Source: Actinomycetota bacterium
GTDB lineage: Bacteria > Actinomycetota > Acidimicrobiia > IMCC26256 > PALSA-610
NCBI GenBank assembly: GCA_030839005.1
Contig: JAUZEM010000605.1
Location: forward strand, 1 to 6,129
Length of the DNA: 6,129 nucleotides
Direction: 5' to 3'
Part shown: positions 1-6,129 of the stretch, piece after piece
Position numbering within the stretch: the stretch's first letter is position 1
Layout of the letters: every line of letters starts with the position of its first letter
Position numbers and translations under genes: made by a program
Notes under the pieces: generated by a model
Database searches by the model: none
What the model saw: the letters and a program-made list of their open reading frames with translations, nothing else
What the model was told of the DNA's origin: nothing

Positions 1-1425
1 TGTGGTGTCACCTTCGCACCCGTGCGCAAGGGTCAGGAACGCTGGCTCGCGGAGCTGATGGAGTCGGTCGAGGACATTCCCGCCGAATCCATCCTCGAAG
101 GACTCGCGTGGGACTGGGAAACCTACGGCGATTATCTCGGAGCGATCGACGCTCTTCCGAAAGGCGTCAACGTCGGTGGGATGGTCGGGCACTGCGCCGT
201 GCGCCATTACGCGATGGGCGAACGCAGCCTCGACGAGACCCCGGCGACCGACGACGACATCAGCGCGATGTGCGATCTGGTCGACGAGGCAATGGGCGCA
301 GGCGCGCTCGGTTTTTCCACCTCGCGCACACTGCTGCATCGCGTTCCCGACGGACGCCCGGTTCCGGGGACTTGGGCTGACGAACGCGAACTACTCGCGA
401 TTGCCGACGTGCTCGGGCGCCGAGACCGCGGCGTCTACGAAGTGGCGCCGCGTTTCGAACGCCCCGGCGCGCAGTACCAAGGCACCCGGGCCGAGGTGCA
501 TTGGATGGCCGAGATCAACCGGCGCACCGGACGTCCCGTGACGTTCGGGCTTGCGCAGAGCAACGCCGGACCGGAGCTGTATCGCAAGATCCTCGAGCTC
601 GTCGACGAAGAAGGCGAGCGCGGCGGCGAGCTCCGGCCGCAGACGACCGCGCGCGGGATTGGGCTGCTCTTCGGTTTGCAGCACCGCACGTTCTTCGATC
701 GCGCGCCGGCGTGGGCCGCGTTGCAATCGATGCCGCTCGACGCGCGCGTCGCCGCGGTACGCGACGACACGCGCCGAATCGAGCTCCTTCGGGCGGCGGA
801 GGCCAACACGCCGTCCCTCGACTGGCGCGGCGTCTACGTCCTCAGCCGCGACCACGTCGACTACTCCGCCGATCCCGCGACGTCTTTGGGGACAGCCGCC
901 GAACGGCATGGCGAGACGATCGCGGAGGCGTTCCTGCGCATCTCGCTCGAGTCCGACGGTCGCGCGCTGTTCAACTACCCGTTTCTCAACCAGCGCATGG
1001 ATGCCGTCGAGGAGCTCCTCGACCATCCGCGGATGGCGATCGGCCTCGGCGATTCCGGAGCGCACGTCGGACTGATCATGGACGCGTCACTTCCGACCTG
1101 GTTCTTGTTGCACTGGGTTCGCGACCGCGAGAAGTACACGATCGAGGATGCCATCCGCCGCATGACATCCGACACCGCGCACCTGTTCGGCGTAGCCGAT
1201 CGAGGCGTGGTGCGTCCGGGGGCGTTTGCCGACGTCAATGTGCTCGACCTCGACGCGCTCGCTCTTCACCTTCCGGAGTTCGTGCACGACTTCCCGGCAG
1301 GCGCGGGTCGATACGTTCAGCGTGCCGACGGCTACCGTGCCACCATCGTCAACGGCGCGGTTTTCGTCGAACACGGCGACCCGACCGGCGAGCACGAGGG
1401 ACGCACGTTACGGTCGTCCGGCTGA
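1..1425 (+). CDS. N-acyl-D-amino-acid deacylase-like amidohydrolase, 5' truncated
   Basis: Metal-dependent amidohydrolase of the D-aminoacylase group, whose members hydrolyse the amide bond of N-acyl-D-amino acids; the substrate here is unknown. The reading frame is open to the first base and already codes family sequence there (window residues 1-7 CGVTFAP, matching the family NCGV-FAPV motif whose Cys bridges the metals), so the true start, signature HxH motif and N-terminal strand lie upstream. The GTG at base 22 is not the start. Further family blocks, numbered from window codon 1: VGHCAVR at 62-68, GALGFSTSR at 101-109, GDSGAH at 350-355 with the catalytic Asp351, SDTAHLFG at 390-397, and a C-terminal composite-domain return (PGAFADVNVLDL, about 406-417; IVNGAVFVEHG, about 449-459). 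The family's usual ISHxK segment is replaced by FGLAQ (about 182-186), marking a divergent subfamily. It ends at TGA 1423-1425; no hairpin terminator is obvious. Family assignment is secure, substrate is not. Confidence 0.9.
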   Translation, partial: CGVTFAPVRKGQERWLAELMESVEDIPAESILEGLAWDWETYGDYLGAIDALPKGVNVGGMVGHCAVRHYAMGERSLDETPATDDDISAMCDLVDEAMGAGALGFSTSRTLLHRVPDGRPVPGTWADERELLAIADVLGRRDRGVYEVAPRFERPGAQYQGTRAEVHWMAEINRRTGRPVTFGLAQSNAGPELYRKILELVDEEGERGGELRPQTTARGIGLLFGLQHRTFFDRAPAWAALQSMPLDARVAAVRDDTRRIELLRAAEANTPSLDWRGVYVLSRDHVDYSADPATSLGTAAERHGETIAEAFLRISLESDGRALFNYPFLNQRMDAVEELLDHPRMAIGLGDSGAHVGLIMDASLPTWFLLHWVRDREKYTIEDAIRRMTSDTAHLFGVADRGVVRPGAFADVNVLDLDALALHLPEFVHDFPAGAGRYVQRADGYRATIVNGAVFVEHGDPTGEHEGRTLRSSG

Positions 1426-1551
1426 CGCCCGAGTGTCCGAGATCTGAGGCACGCGGCCGCTAACATCGACCGTTGATCCTCGGCCGTTACGCGCCTTGCT
1501 GGGTGGGAAGATCACATTGACGCCTCGGCCGCTTCGAACGCCGCTCGGCCC
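1426..1551. other. Intergenic region between amidohydrolase and acyltransferase genes
   Basis: This 126-bp gap must carry any separate promoter for the acyltransferase gene. I see no convincing -35/-10 pair; TAACAT at 1461-1466 is a weak -10-like hexamer with no good partner. A purine-rich GGTGGGAAG at 1502-1510 precedes a possible 12-codon TTG-started frame (1517-1555) whose TGA overlaps the GTG start of the acyltransferase as GTGA. No stem-loop followed by a T-run is visible, so there is no evident rho-independent terminator for the upstream gene. Confidence 0.5.
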
Positions 1552-3537
1552 GTGAACACACGCACGAATGCAACGCGTCCGTCGACGCTCCGGTACTCAC
1601 CCGGACTGGACGGCCTGCGCGCCGTCTCGGTCCTGGGCGTCGTCGTGTTCCACCATTACCTGATCGGCGGGCACGAAGCGGGCTGGGCTCCGGGCGGCTT
1701 CCTCGGCGTCGAGGTGTTCTTCGTCGTGAGCGGCTACCTCATCACATCGCTGCTCTTGGGCGAGCGACGGGAGACCGGCCGCGTCTCGTTGCGAATGTTC
1801 TACATCCGGCGCGCCCGGCGCCTCCTGCCCGCGCTGTTCACGCTGCTCGCCGGCGTGGTCGCGTACTCGCTGTTGTTCCTTCCGGACGCGATCGGCACGC
1901 TCCGGTCCGACACAGTCGCCGCGTTGACGTACACCAGCAACTGGTGGCAGATGATCGCGCACCGGTCGTACTTCGCCCAAGCGGGACGACCCGAGCTGCT
2001 CAAACATCTCTGGTCGCTCGCGATCGAGGAGCAGTACTACCTCGCGTGGCCGTTCCTCTTGATGTTCGGGCTACGACGACTCGGACGCCAACGGATGCTG
2101 GTGACGATGCTCGGCACGGCGATGGGGTCGACCTTGCTCCTCGCGCTGGTGTCACACGGCAGCGTCGACGACGCGTACTACGCCACCTACAACCGGCTCT
2201 CGGGACTCCTGCTCGGTTCCGCGTTCGCGTTCTCGTTCGCGCCCTATCGCATTCGCGGCCGGCCGGGTCGAGGTGCACGGGTCGCGCTCGACGCGGCCGG
2301 AGCGCTCGGCTTGCTCATCCTGCTCGGGGCATTCGGCGTCCTGCACCATTTCGGCGTCGACGGCTTCTCCTTCCCGACCTCGCACACCGACAACCTCGCC
2401 GTCTTCCACGGCGGCTTCCTGCTCGTGGATCTCGCGACCCTGCTCGTCATCGCAGCCGCGGTGCATCCGTCCTCCGACGTGGGCCGGACGCTCGGATGCA
2501 AACCGATGCGCTGGATCGGTTTGCGCTCGTACAGCCTCTATCTCTGGCACTACCCGATCTTCTGCATCACCCGCCCGGGCCTCGATGTTCACCGGCTCGG
2601 CGCCGGCTTCTTGTCGATTCGCTTCGCGGGCTGGCCGGTGTTCGTCGTGCGCCTCGCGCTGTCGTTCGGCGCGGCCGAGTTGTCGTATCGCTACGTCGAG
2701 ACTCCGATCCGCAAGGGAGCGATCGGTCGCTACCGCGAGGTCGTGCGCGAGGCCGTCGGCAGACGCCGCCGACGACTGTTGCGGCGCGGCGCCGTCATCG
2801 GAGGCTCCGTGACACTGGTCGCGCTGATGATCGGAGCCGGACTGGCTACCGCACAACCGCAGGCGACGAGCTTGCCCGGCGTCGCCGCGTCGGGTCCCGA
2901 CAATGGCGCGCAGATCGATCCGAGCGCATTGGCGGCGCTGCGCGGCACCACGACGACCGTCCGCACGACGAGTTCGACCAAGCCGCGAACGCAGACGACG
3001 GTCAAGGGAAGCAAGCCGACGACCACGACGACAACGCGTCCGGCACCGCCGGCCCACGTGCTCGGGATCGGCGACTCCGTGATGCAGGGCGCGAAGGCCG
3101 CCCTAATGGCGACGATTCCCGGAATGGCGGTAGACGCGGCGAGGAGCCGCCAGTTCAGTCAGGCCATCGAGGTCGTGAAGCAGTACCAGTCGCTCGGCGC
3201 GCTACCGAACGTCATCGTGTTACATCTCGGCACGAACGGTCGCATCACCAACGACCTGTTCGACCAGATGATGCGCACGATCGGTCCGGGGAATCGCGTG
3301 TACTTCCTCACCGCTCGCGTACCGCGCCTCTGGGAGGCCGAAGTCAACGCGACGCTGCACGACGGTGCGACGCGTTGGCCGAACGCGCACGTTCTCGAAT
3401 GGCGCGACTATTCGGGTTGCCACGACGACTGGTTCGTCGCGGACGGCTTCCACCTGAGGACGCCCGGGCAGAACGCGTACGCGGCGTTCGTGCAGGCCGG
3501 CATCGACGGGAAGGCGCCCACGACCTGCACGAAATGA
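1552..3537 (+). CDS. Membrane O-acyltransferase (acyltransferase 3) fused to SGNH-like domain
   Basis: Probable envelope O-acyltransferase: the membrane domain is expected to pass acyl groups, often acetyl, across the membrane and the outer SGNH domain to place them on a glycan or lipid. Residues about 14-385 are the acyltransferase 3 domain: LRYSPGLDGLRA (13-24), the conserved His in VVFHHY (31-36), FFVVSGYLI (56-64), RRARRLLP (86-93), LWSLAIEEQYYL (153-164), LWHYPIF (331-337), with about ten hydrophobic segments. An Arg-rich stretch (403-412) and a further membrane helix (about 413-433) lead to a Thr-rich linker (466-495). The C-terminal domain has SGNH blocks: GDSV with Ser509, GTNG with Asn562, and DGFHL with Asp631 and His634. 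The 661-residue length suits OatA-like fusions. GTG 1552 is chosen because an in-frame stop lies at 1474 and no good start falls between. The acceptor cannot be told from sequence; peptidoglycan, polysaccharide and glycolipid are all possible. Confidence 0.92.
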   Translation: MNTRTNATRPSTLRYSPGLDGLRAVSVLGVVVFHHYLIGGHEAGWAPGGFLGVEVFFVVSGYLITSLLLGERRETGRVSLRMFYIRRARRLLPALFTLLAGVVAYSLLFLPDAIGTLRSDTVAALTYTSNWWQMIAHRSYFAQAGRPELLKHLWSLAIEEQYYLAWPFLLMFGLRRLGRQRMLVTMLGTAMGSTLLLALVSHGSVDDAYYATYNRLSGLLLGSAFAFSFAPYRIRGRPGRGARVALDAAGALGLLILLGAFGVLHHFGVDGFSFPTSHTDNLAVFHGGFLLVDLATLLVIAAAVHPSSDVGRTLGCKPMRWIGLRSYSLYLWHYPIFCITRPGLDVHRLGAGFLSIRFAGWPVFVVRLALSFGAAELSYRYVETPIRKGAIGRYREVVREAVGRRRRRLLRRGAVIGGSVTLVALMIGAGLATAQPQATSLPGVAASGPDNGAQIDPSALAALRGTTTTVRTTSSTKPRTQTTVKGSKPTTTTTTRPAPPAHVLGIGDSVMQGAKAALMATIPGMAVDAARSRQFSQAIEVVKQYQSLGALPNVIVLHLGTNGRITNDLFDQMMRTIGPGNRVYFLTARVPRLWEAEVNATLHDGATRWPNAHVLEWRDYSGCHDDWFVADGFHLRTPGQNAYAAFVQAGIDGKAPTTCTK

Positions 3538-3542
3538 GGGAG

Positions 3543-3643
3543 ACGACAGCGCAGCGACCGGAGGGGAGCGGAGCGTGGAGTCGACCCAGAAATTGAGGAC
3601 GACAGCGCAGCGACCGGAGGGGAGCGGAGCGTGGAGTCGACCC
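3543..3643. repeat. Two identical 45-bp direct repeats, 56-bp period
   Basis: Copies at 3543-3587 and 3599-3643 appear identical over 45 bp, each beginning ACGACAGCGCAGCGACCGGA and ending GAGTCGACCC, separated by 11 bp. Flanks are also related: GAAATGAGGG (3531-3540, covering the end of the acyltransferase gene), GAAATTGAGG (3589-3598) and a more decayed GAGATAGTGAG (3645-3655), so this looks like just over two tandem units of 56-58 bp. The period is not a multiple of three, so it is not a protein repeat. The plus strand is purine-rich. No strong internal hairpin is visible. It fills most of a gap between convergent genes, as dispersed intergenic repeats often do. Function is unknown. Confidence 0.85.
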
Positions 3644-3673
3644 GGAGATAGTGAGCCCGACCCGCGGTGGCGC

Positions 3674-3916
3674 CTACCGGTGCAGCACCCAATCGACGAG
3701 CTGCAAGAAGCGGTAGCCGAGGTAGACGGCTGTCGCGGCGCCGACGAGCTTCAGGTGCCAGGGAACGGCCGGCGGCGACTCGTCGGCGGGCCGGGTCATC
3801 CCCGGGATCAGGCCCCGCTCGACGACCTTTCCGCATTTCGGGCACGTGGCGTCCGGCCGCACCGTCGACGGCGTCAGAAACTTGTTGCAGCTCACACACC
3901 ACGGCATTGCTGCCAT
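3674..3916 (-). CDS. Small zinc-ribbon protein with C-terminal membrane helix, uncharacterised
   Basis: An 80-residue protein I cannot assign to a named family. Its N-terminal part has two CxxC pairs (Cys7/Cys10 in WCVSC and Cys25/Cys28 in CPKC) 14 residues apart, the pattern of a small structural zinc ribbon. A Pro-rich hinge (about 38-52) leads to one hydrophobic helix (about 53-77, WHLKLVGAATAVYLGYRF onward), so it is probably a single-span membrane protein with the ribbon next to the membrane. No signal peptide precedes the Cys pairs, so the ribbon is probably cytoplasmic. Support for a real gene: strong GC bias at third positions, a coherent domain layout, and a Shine-Dalgarno-like GTGGAG placed 7 nt before the first ATG (3914-3916), which favours that start over Met4. 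It runs convergent to the acyltransferase and divergent from the ApbE gene. The role is not known; being an adaptor or assembly factor for a membrane complex is only a guess. Confidence 0.82.
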   Translation of the reverse strand: MAAMPWCVSCNKFLTPSTVRPDATCPKCGKVVERGLIPGMTRPADESPPAVPWHLKLVGAATAVYLGYRFLQLVDWVLHR

Positions 3917-4018
3917 TGGAGCACTCCACGGCCGCCACCCGGTAAAGCCCGGCGATTCCTACCCAACCCTTGCCTGCTTGTTACCGGCCACTCAGGGCGG
4001 GCGCCCAGACTGCGATCG
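3917..4018. other. Divergent intergenic region between zinc-ribbon and ApbE genes
   Basis: About 100 bp from which both flanking genes must be read unless the ApbE gene is transcribed from further upstream. It contains a 7-bp inverted repeat, CCGGTAA at 3939-3945 and TTACCGG at 3981-3987, centres 42 bp apart. I see no clear -35/-10 pair on either strand. The only purine-rich stretch before the ApbE start (AGGGCGGG, ending about 15 nt from the ATG) is too distant to be a good ribosome binding site. Confidence 0.4.
3924..3929 (-). promoter_or_regulatory. Ribosome binding site of the zinc-ribbon gene
   Basis: On the minus strand the bases read GTGGAG, 7 nt upstream of ATG 3914-3916. This spacing decides between the two in-frame ATG codons (Met1 and Met4) in favour of the first. 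Most other genes in the window have only weak Shine-Dalgarno matches. Confidence 0.6.
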
Positions 4019-4999
4019 ATGCACCCGCCCCTGGCTCGAGACCTGCCCCCGCCGATACGGTTCCGCGCCCTGGGGACGACCGCAGTTGTCGCGGTCGCCG
4101 ACGCGTCAGCACGCGACGAAGCCGGTTCGCTTCTAGCCGCGGAGCTCGACGCGATCGATCGGGCGTGCAGCCGGTTTCGTGACGACTCCGAGCTCGCGCG
4201 GCTGAACGCGTCTCCCGGCCGATGGCTCTCCGTCTCTTCGCTCTTCCTGGGCGCGCTCGAGGTTGCGCTGGCCGCCGCGCGCACGACGAACGGTCTGGTC
4301 GATCCGACGATCGGGCGGGCTTTGCGCGTGCTCGGCTACGACCGTGACTTTGCGAGCGTGGCCGCCGACGGAGCACCTCTACGCGTCCGCGTCGAACGGA
4401 CGCCCGGCTGGCGCGCGATCGACGTCGACTCCACCGCACACCGCGTCCGGGTTCCACGAGGGGTCGAGCTCGACCTGGGCGCCACGGCCAAGGCGTTCGC
4501 CGCCGATCGCGCCGCGCTCGACATCGCGGTCGCGACCGGCGCGGGGGTGATCGTCAGCCTCGGCGGCGACTGCTCGATCGCCGGTCCGCCACCCAACGGG
4601 GGTTGGACGATCCGCGTCACCGACCGTCACGACGCGCCCGCGAACGGGTCCGGTCCCAGTGCCACGATCGCGCTCGAGACCGGCGGTCTCGCGACCTCGG
4701 GAACTTCAGTCCGGAGCTGGAACCGCGGTGGCCGGCGGCTGCACCATCTCGTCGATCCGAGGACCGGCCGGCCCGCCGCGCCGGTATGGCGAACCGCCAC
4801 CGTTGCCGCACCGACCTGTGTCGACGCCAATGTCGCGAGCACCGCGGCGATCGTGCTCGGCGGCGACGCCCGGGCGTGGCTCGAGGCGCGGCGGCTCCCG
4901 GCCCGGCTCGTCACCCAGGAGGGCTCCGTCGTCGTTCTGGGAGGTTGGCCGGAGGAGCCGGCCGCGGAAACCGGTTCCGCCGACCCCGCGAGCCGCTAA
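4019..4999 (+). CDS. apbE: FAD:protein FMN transferase (ApbE family)
   Basis: A 326-residue ApbE-family protein. Characterised members use FAD and a divalent metal to attach FMN covalently to a Thr or Ser of target flavoproteins, as in NQR/RNF subunits and FMN-binding-domain proteins. Family features in order: RFRALGTTAVVAV (14-26, the family M/LGT strand), DSELARLNA (56-64), NGLVDPTIG (91-99), VELDLGATAKAFAADRA (149-165, for the family DLGGIAKGYAVD), SLGGD (180-184), GGLATSGTSVR (222-232), HHLVDPRTGRP (242-252) and APTCVDANVASTAAIVLG (264-281). At the last block most relatives have Asp where this protein has Asn271; Thr275 is kept. There is no signal peptide or lipobox, so it is probably cytoplasmic, unlike periplasmic lipoprotein ApbE enzymes. 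ATG 4019 is chosen because homology begins just after it, although its ribosome binding site is weak. No flavoprotein substrate gene is visible nearby. The phosphoesterase gene follows after 44 bp and may share the transcript. Confidence 0.9.
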   Translation: MHPPLARDLPPPIRFRALGTTAVVAVADASARDEAGSLLAAELDAIDRACSRFRDDSELARLNASPGRWLSVSSLFLGALEVALAAARTTNGLVDPTIGRALRVLGYDRDFASVAADGAPLRVRVERTPGWRAIDVDSTAHRVRVPRGVELDLGATAKAFAADRAALDIAVATGAGVIVSLGGDCSIAGPPPNGGWTIRVTDRHDAPANGSGPSATIALETGGLATSGTSVRSWNRGGRRLHHLVDPRTGRPAAPVWRTATVAAPTCVDANVASTAAIVLGGDARAWLEARRLPARLVTQEGSVVVLGGWPEEPAAETGSADPASR

Positions 5000-5043
5000 T
5001 TCGCCGTCGTGCGCGGCCGGACGCGGCGCGGTAGACCATCGCC

Positions 5044-6129
5044 ATGCACCCACCCGAACATCCGACCCCTGGCGCGTCGAAGCACCTCGATCCGGTCAGC
5101 CGGCGCGCGTTGCTGAAGGGGCTCGCGGTGGTCGGCGCAGGCGTCGCGATCGCCGAGCTCACGGGTTGCTCGTCGTCGTCGAAGACGACGGCACCGGCAA
5201 CGACGACAACCGGTGGCGGCGCGACGGTGCCGACGCCGTCGACCATCCCGAAGGTGCTGCGCAAGCCCGGATCGCGCCCCAATCCCACCTTGCCCGAGGG
5301 CACCGACATGCTGCCGAAGATCGAGCACATCATCGTCGTGATGATGGAGAACCACTCGTTCGACGGCCGCTTCGGCATGCTCGGACGCGGCGACGGATTC
5401 AAGCTCGATGCCAACGGCAAGCCGCTCGACGCCAATCCGATGGCTGACGGCCGGCTCGTGCGCGCGTTTCACATGCCGTCGACCTGCCAGCTGGACCGTG
5501 TCCCCCGACAGGACTGGGTATCGAGTCACACCGCGTTCGACAACGGGCGCAACGACGGCTTCGTCAAGGCGAGTGGCCCGGTCGCCATGGGCTACTGGGA
5601 CGACACGGACATCCCCTTTTATTACGGCCTCGCGCGGGAGTTTCCCCTGTGCGACCGCTTCTTCTGCTCGACCCTGGCCCAGACCTATCCCAACCGGCGC
5701 TTCCTCATCGCGGGCACCGCATCGGGCGTGGTGAGCACGAGTACTTCGAACCTGGACAAGTTCTTCCCGGCCAACGGCACGATCCTCGATCGTTTGCACG
5801 CGCACGGCATCAGCTGGCGCAACTACTGGACCGACCTCCCCGCGGTCGACGTGATCCTCAAGAACGCGTCCACATACGCGAAGAACGCCTCGCCCATCGA
5901 CCAGTTCTACAAGGACGCGGCTTCCGGTTCGCTTCCCGCGGTGAGTTTCGTCGATCCGCGGTTCGGGGGCGACGCAACACACCCAGGGGAGTCCGAGGAA
6001 AACAACGACGACATCAGCTACGGCGAGAACTTCGTCGCGAAGGCTGTGAACGCCGTGTTCCACAGCCCGAACTGGAAGAACACCGTGCTCGTGTACACCT
6101 ACGACGAACACGGCGGCTATTACGACCAC
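5044..6129 (+). CDS. Tat-exported lipoprotein phosphoesterase (phospholipase C / acid phosphatase family), 3' truncated
   Basis: The first 362 residues of an enzyme of the bacterial phospholipase C and AcpA-type acid phosphatase superfamily, which cleaves phosphate esters outside the cytoplasm; the reading frame runs past the window. The N-terminus has a twin-arginine motif (SRRALLK, 19-25), a hydrophobic stretch (26-40) and a lipobox LTGC with Cys42, then a Ser/Thr/Gly-rich linker (43-66), so it is predicted to be folded before export and tethered to the membrane. The catalytic domain starts at IEHIIVVMMENHSFDGRFG (93-111), with the Glu102-Asn103 pair and Asp107 typical of the metal site. 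TYPNRRF (214-220) is the region where relatives carry a Thr or Ser nucleophile, so Thr214 is the likely one. YDEHGGYYDH (353-362) is the conserved metal-binding DEHGG block. ATG 5044 has a weak ribosome binding site but fits the signal peptide. Phospholipid and other phosphoester substrates cannot be distinguished. Confidence 0.9.
   Translation, partial: MHPPEHPTPGASKHLDPVSRRALLKGLAVVGAGVAIAELTGCSSSSKTTAPATTTTGGGATVPTPSTIPKVLRKPGSRPNPTLPEGTDMLPKIEHIIVVMMENHSFDGRFGMLGRGDGFKLDANGKPLDANPMADGRLVRAFHMPSTCQLDRVPRQDWVSSHTAFDNGRNDGFVKASGPVAMGYWDDTDIPFYYGLAREFPLCDRFFCSTLAQTYPNRRFLIAGTASGVVSTSTSNLDKFFPANGTILDRLHAHGISWRNYWTDLPAVDVILKNASTYAKNASPIDQFYKDAASGSLPAVSFVDPRFGGDATHPGESEENNDDISYGENFVAKAVNAVFHSPNWKNTVLVYTYDEHGGYYDH

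Noticed and set aside
22..24. GTG at 22 as the start of the amidohydrolase gene
   Set aside because: The frame is open to base 1 and codes conserved family sequence (CGVTFAP) before this codon, so the gene begins upstream of the window.
1453..1460. GCGGCCGC palindrome as a regulatory site or terminator stem
   Set aside because: An isolated 8-bp palindrome with no loop or T-run is expected by chance in GC-rich DNA.
2152..3057. 301-codon minus-strand frame opposite the acyltransferase gene
   Set aside because: Antisense shadow, Arg-rich and without motifs or a ribosome binding site.
1944..3596. 550-codon plus-strand frame inside the acyltransferase gene
   Set aside because: Arg-rich out-of-frame translation typical of GC-rich genes; the acyltransferase and SGNH motifs lie in the other frame.
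3543..3643. CRISPR array
   Set aside because: Only two repeat copies with an 11-bp spacer and no cas genes; this is a tandem or intergenic repeat.
3575..4018. N-terminal extension of the ApbE gene from GTG 3575, which has a GGAGG 10 nt upstream inside the repeat
   Set aside because: The added 148 codons run through the repeat and antisense to the zinc-ribbon gene, give low-complexity sequence with no domain character, and ApbE homology starts only after ATG 4019.
4996..6129. Long minus-strand open frame (377 codons) opposite the phosphoesterase gene
   Set aside because: It is the antisense shadow of a gene with clear family motifs; its product is Val/Arg-rich with no recognisable motif, as expected in high-GC DNA.

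Overview
The window is high-GC bacterial DNA with dense coding, GC-rich third codon positions and at least one GTG start. Thr/Ser-rich linkers in exported proteins, a Tat-type lipoprotein signal and an actinobacterial-looking ApbE suggest an actinobacterium, perhaps of the Acidimicrobiia type. That placement is inference; no rRNA or other marker gene is present.

Layout: (1) 1-1425, plus strand, the 5'-truncated end of an amidohydrolase of the N-acyl-D-amino-acid deacylase (D-aminoacylase-like) family. (2) 1552-3537, plus strand, a complete membrane O-acyltransferase (acyltransferase 3 family) fused through a Thr-rich linker to an extracytoplasmic SGNH-hydrolase-like domain, the layout of OatA-type cell-envelope acetyltransferases. 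(3) 3538-3673, a convergent intergenic gap holding two identical 45-bp direct repeats with a 56-bp period, the most unusual non-coding element here. (4) 3674-3916, minus strand, a small uncharacterised zinc-ribbon protein with a C-terminal membrane helix. (5) 3917-4018, a divergent intergenic region. (6) 4019-4999, plus strand, an ApbE-like FAD:protein FMN transferase. (7) 5044 to the window end, plus strand, the N-terminal 362 residues of a Tat-exported, lipid-anchored phosphoesterase of the phospholipase C / acid phosphatase family, cut off by the window.

The genes do not form one recognisable pathway. The acyltransferase, the phosphoesterase and probably the zinc-ribbon protein belong to the envelope; ApbE and the phosphoesterase are 44 bp apart in the same direction and could be co-transcribed. 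I found no mobile element, CRISPR array, tRNA, rRNA or convincing new defence or metabolic system. The items most worth a second look are the intergenic repeat, the small zinc-ribbon membrane protein, and departures from family consensus in the ApbE and amidohydrolase proteins.
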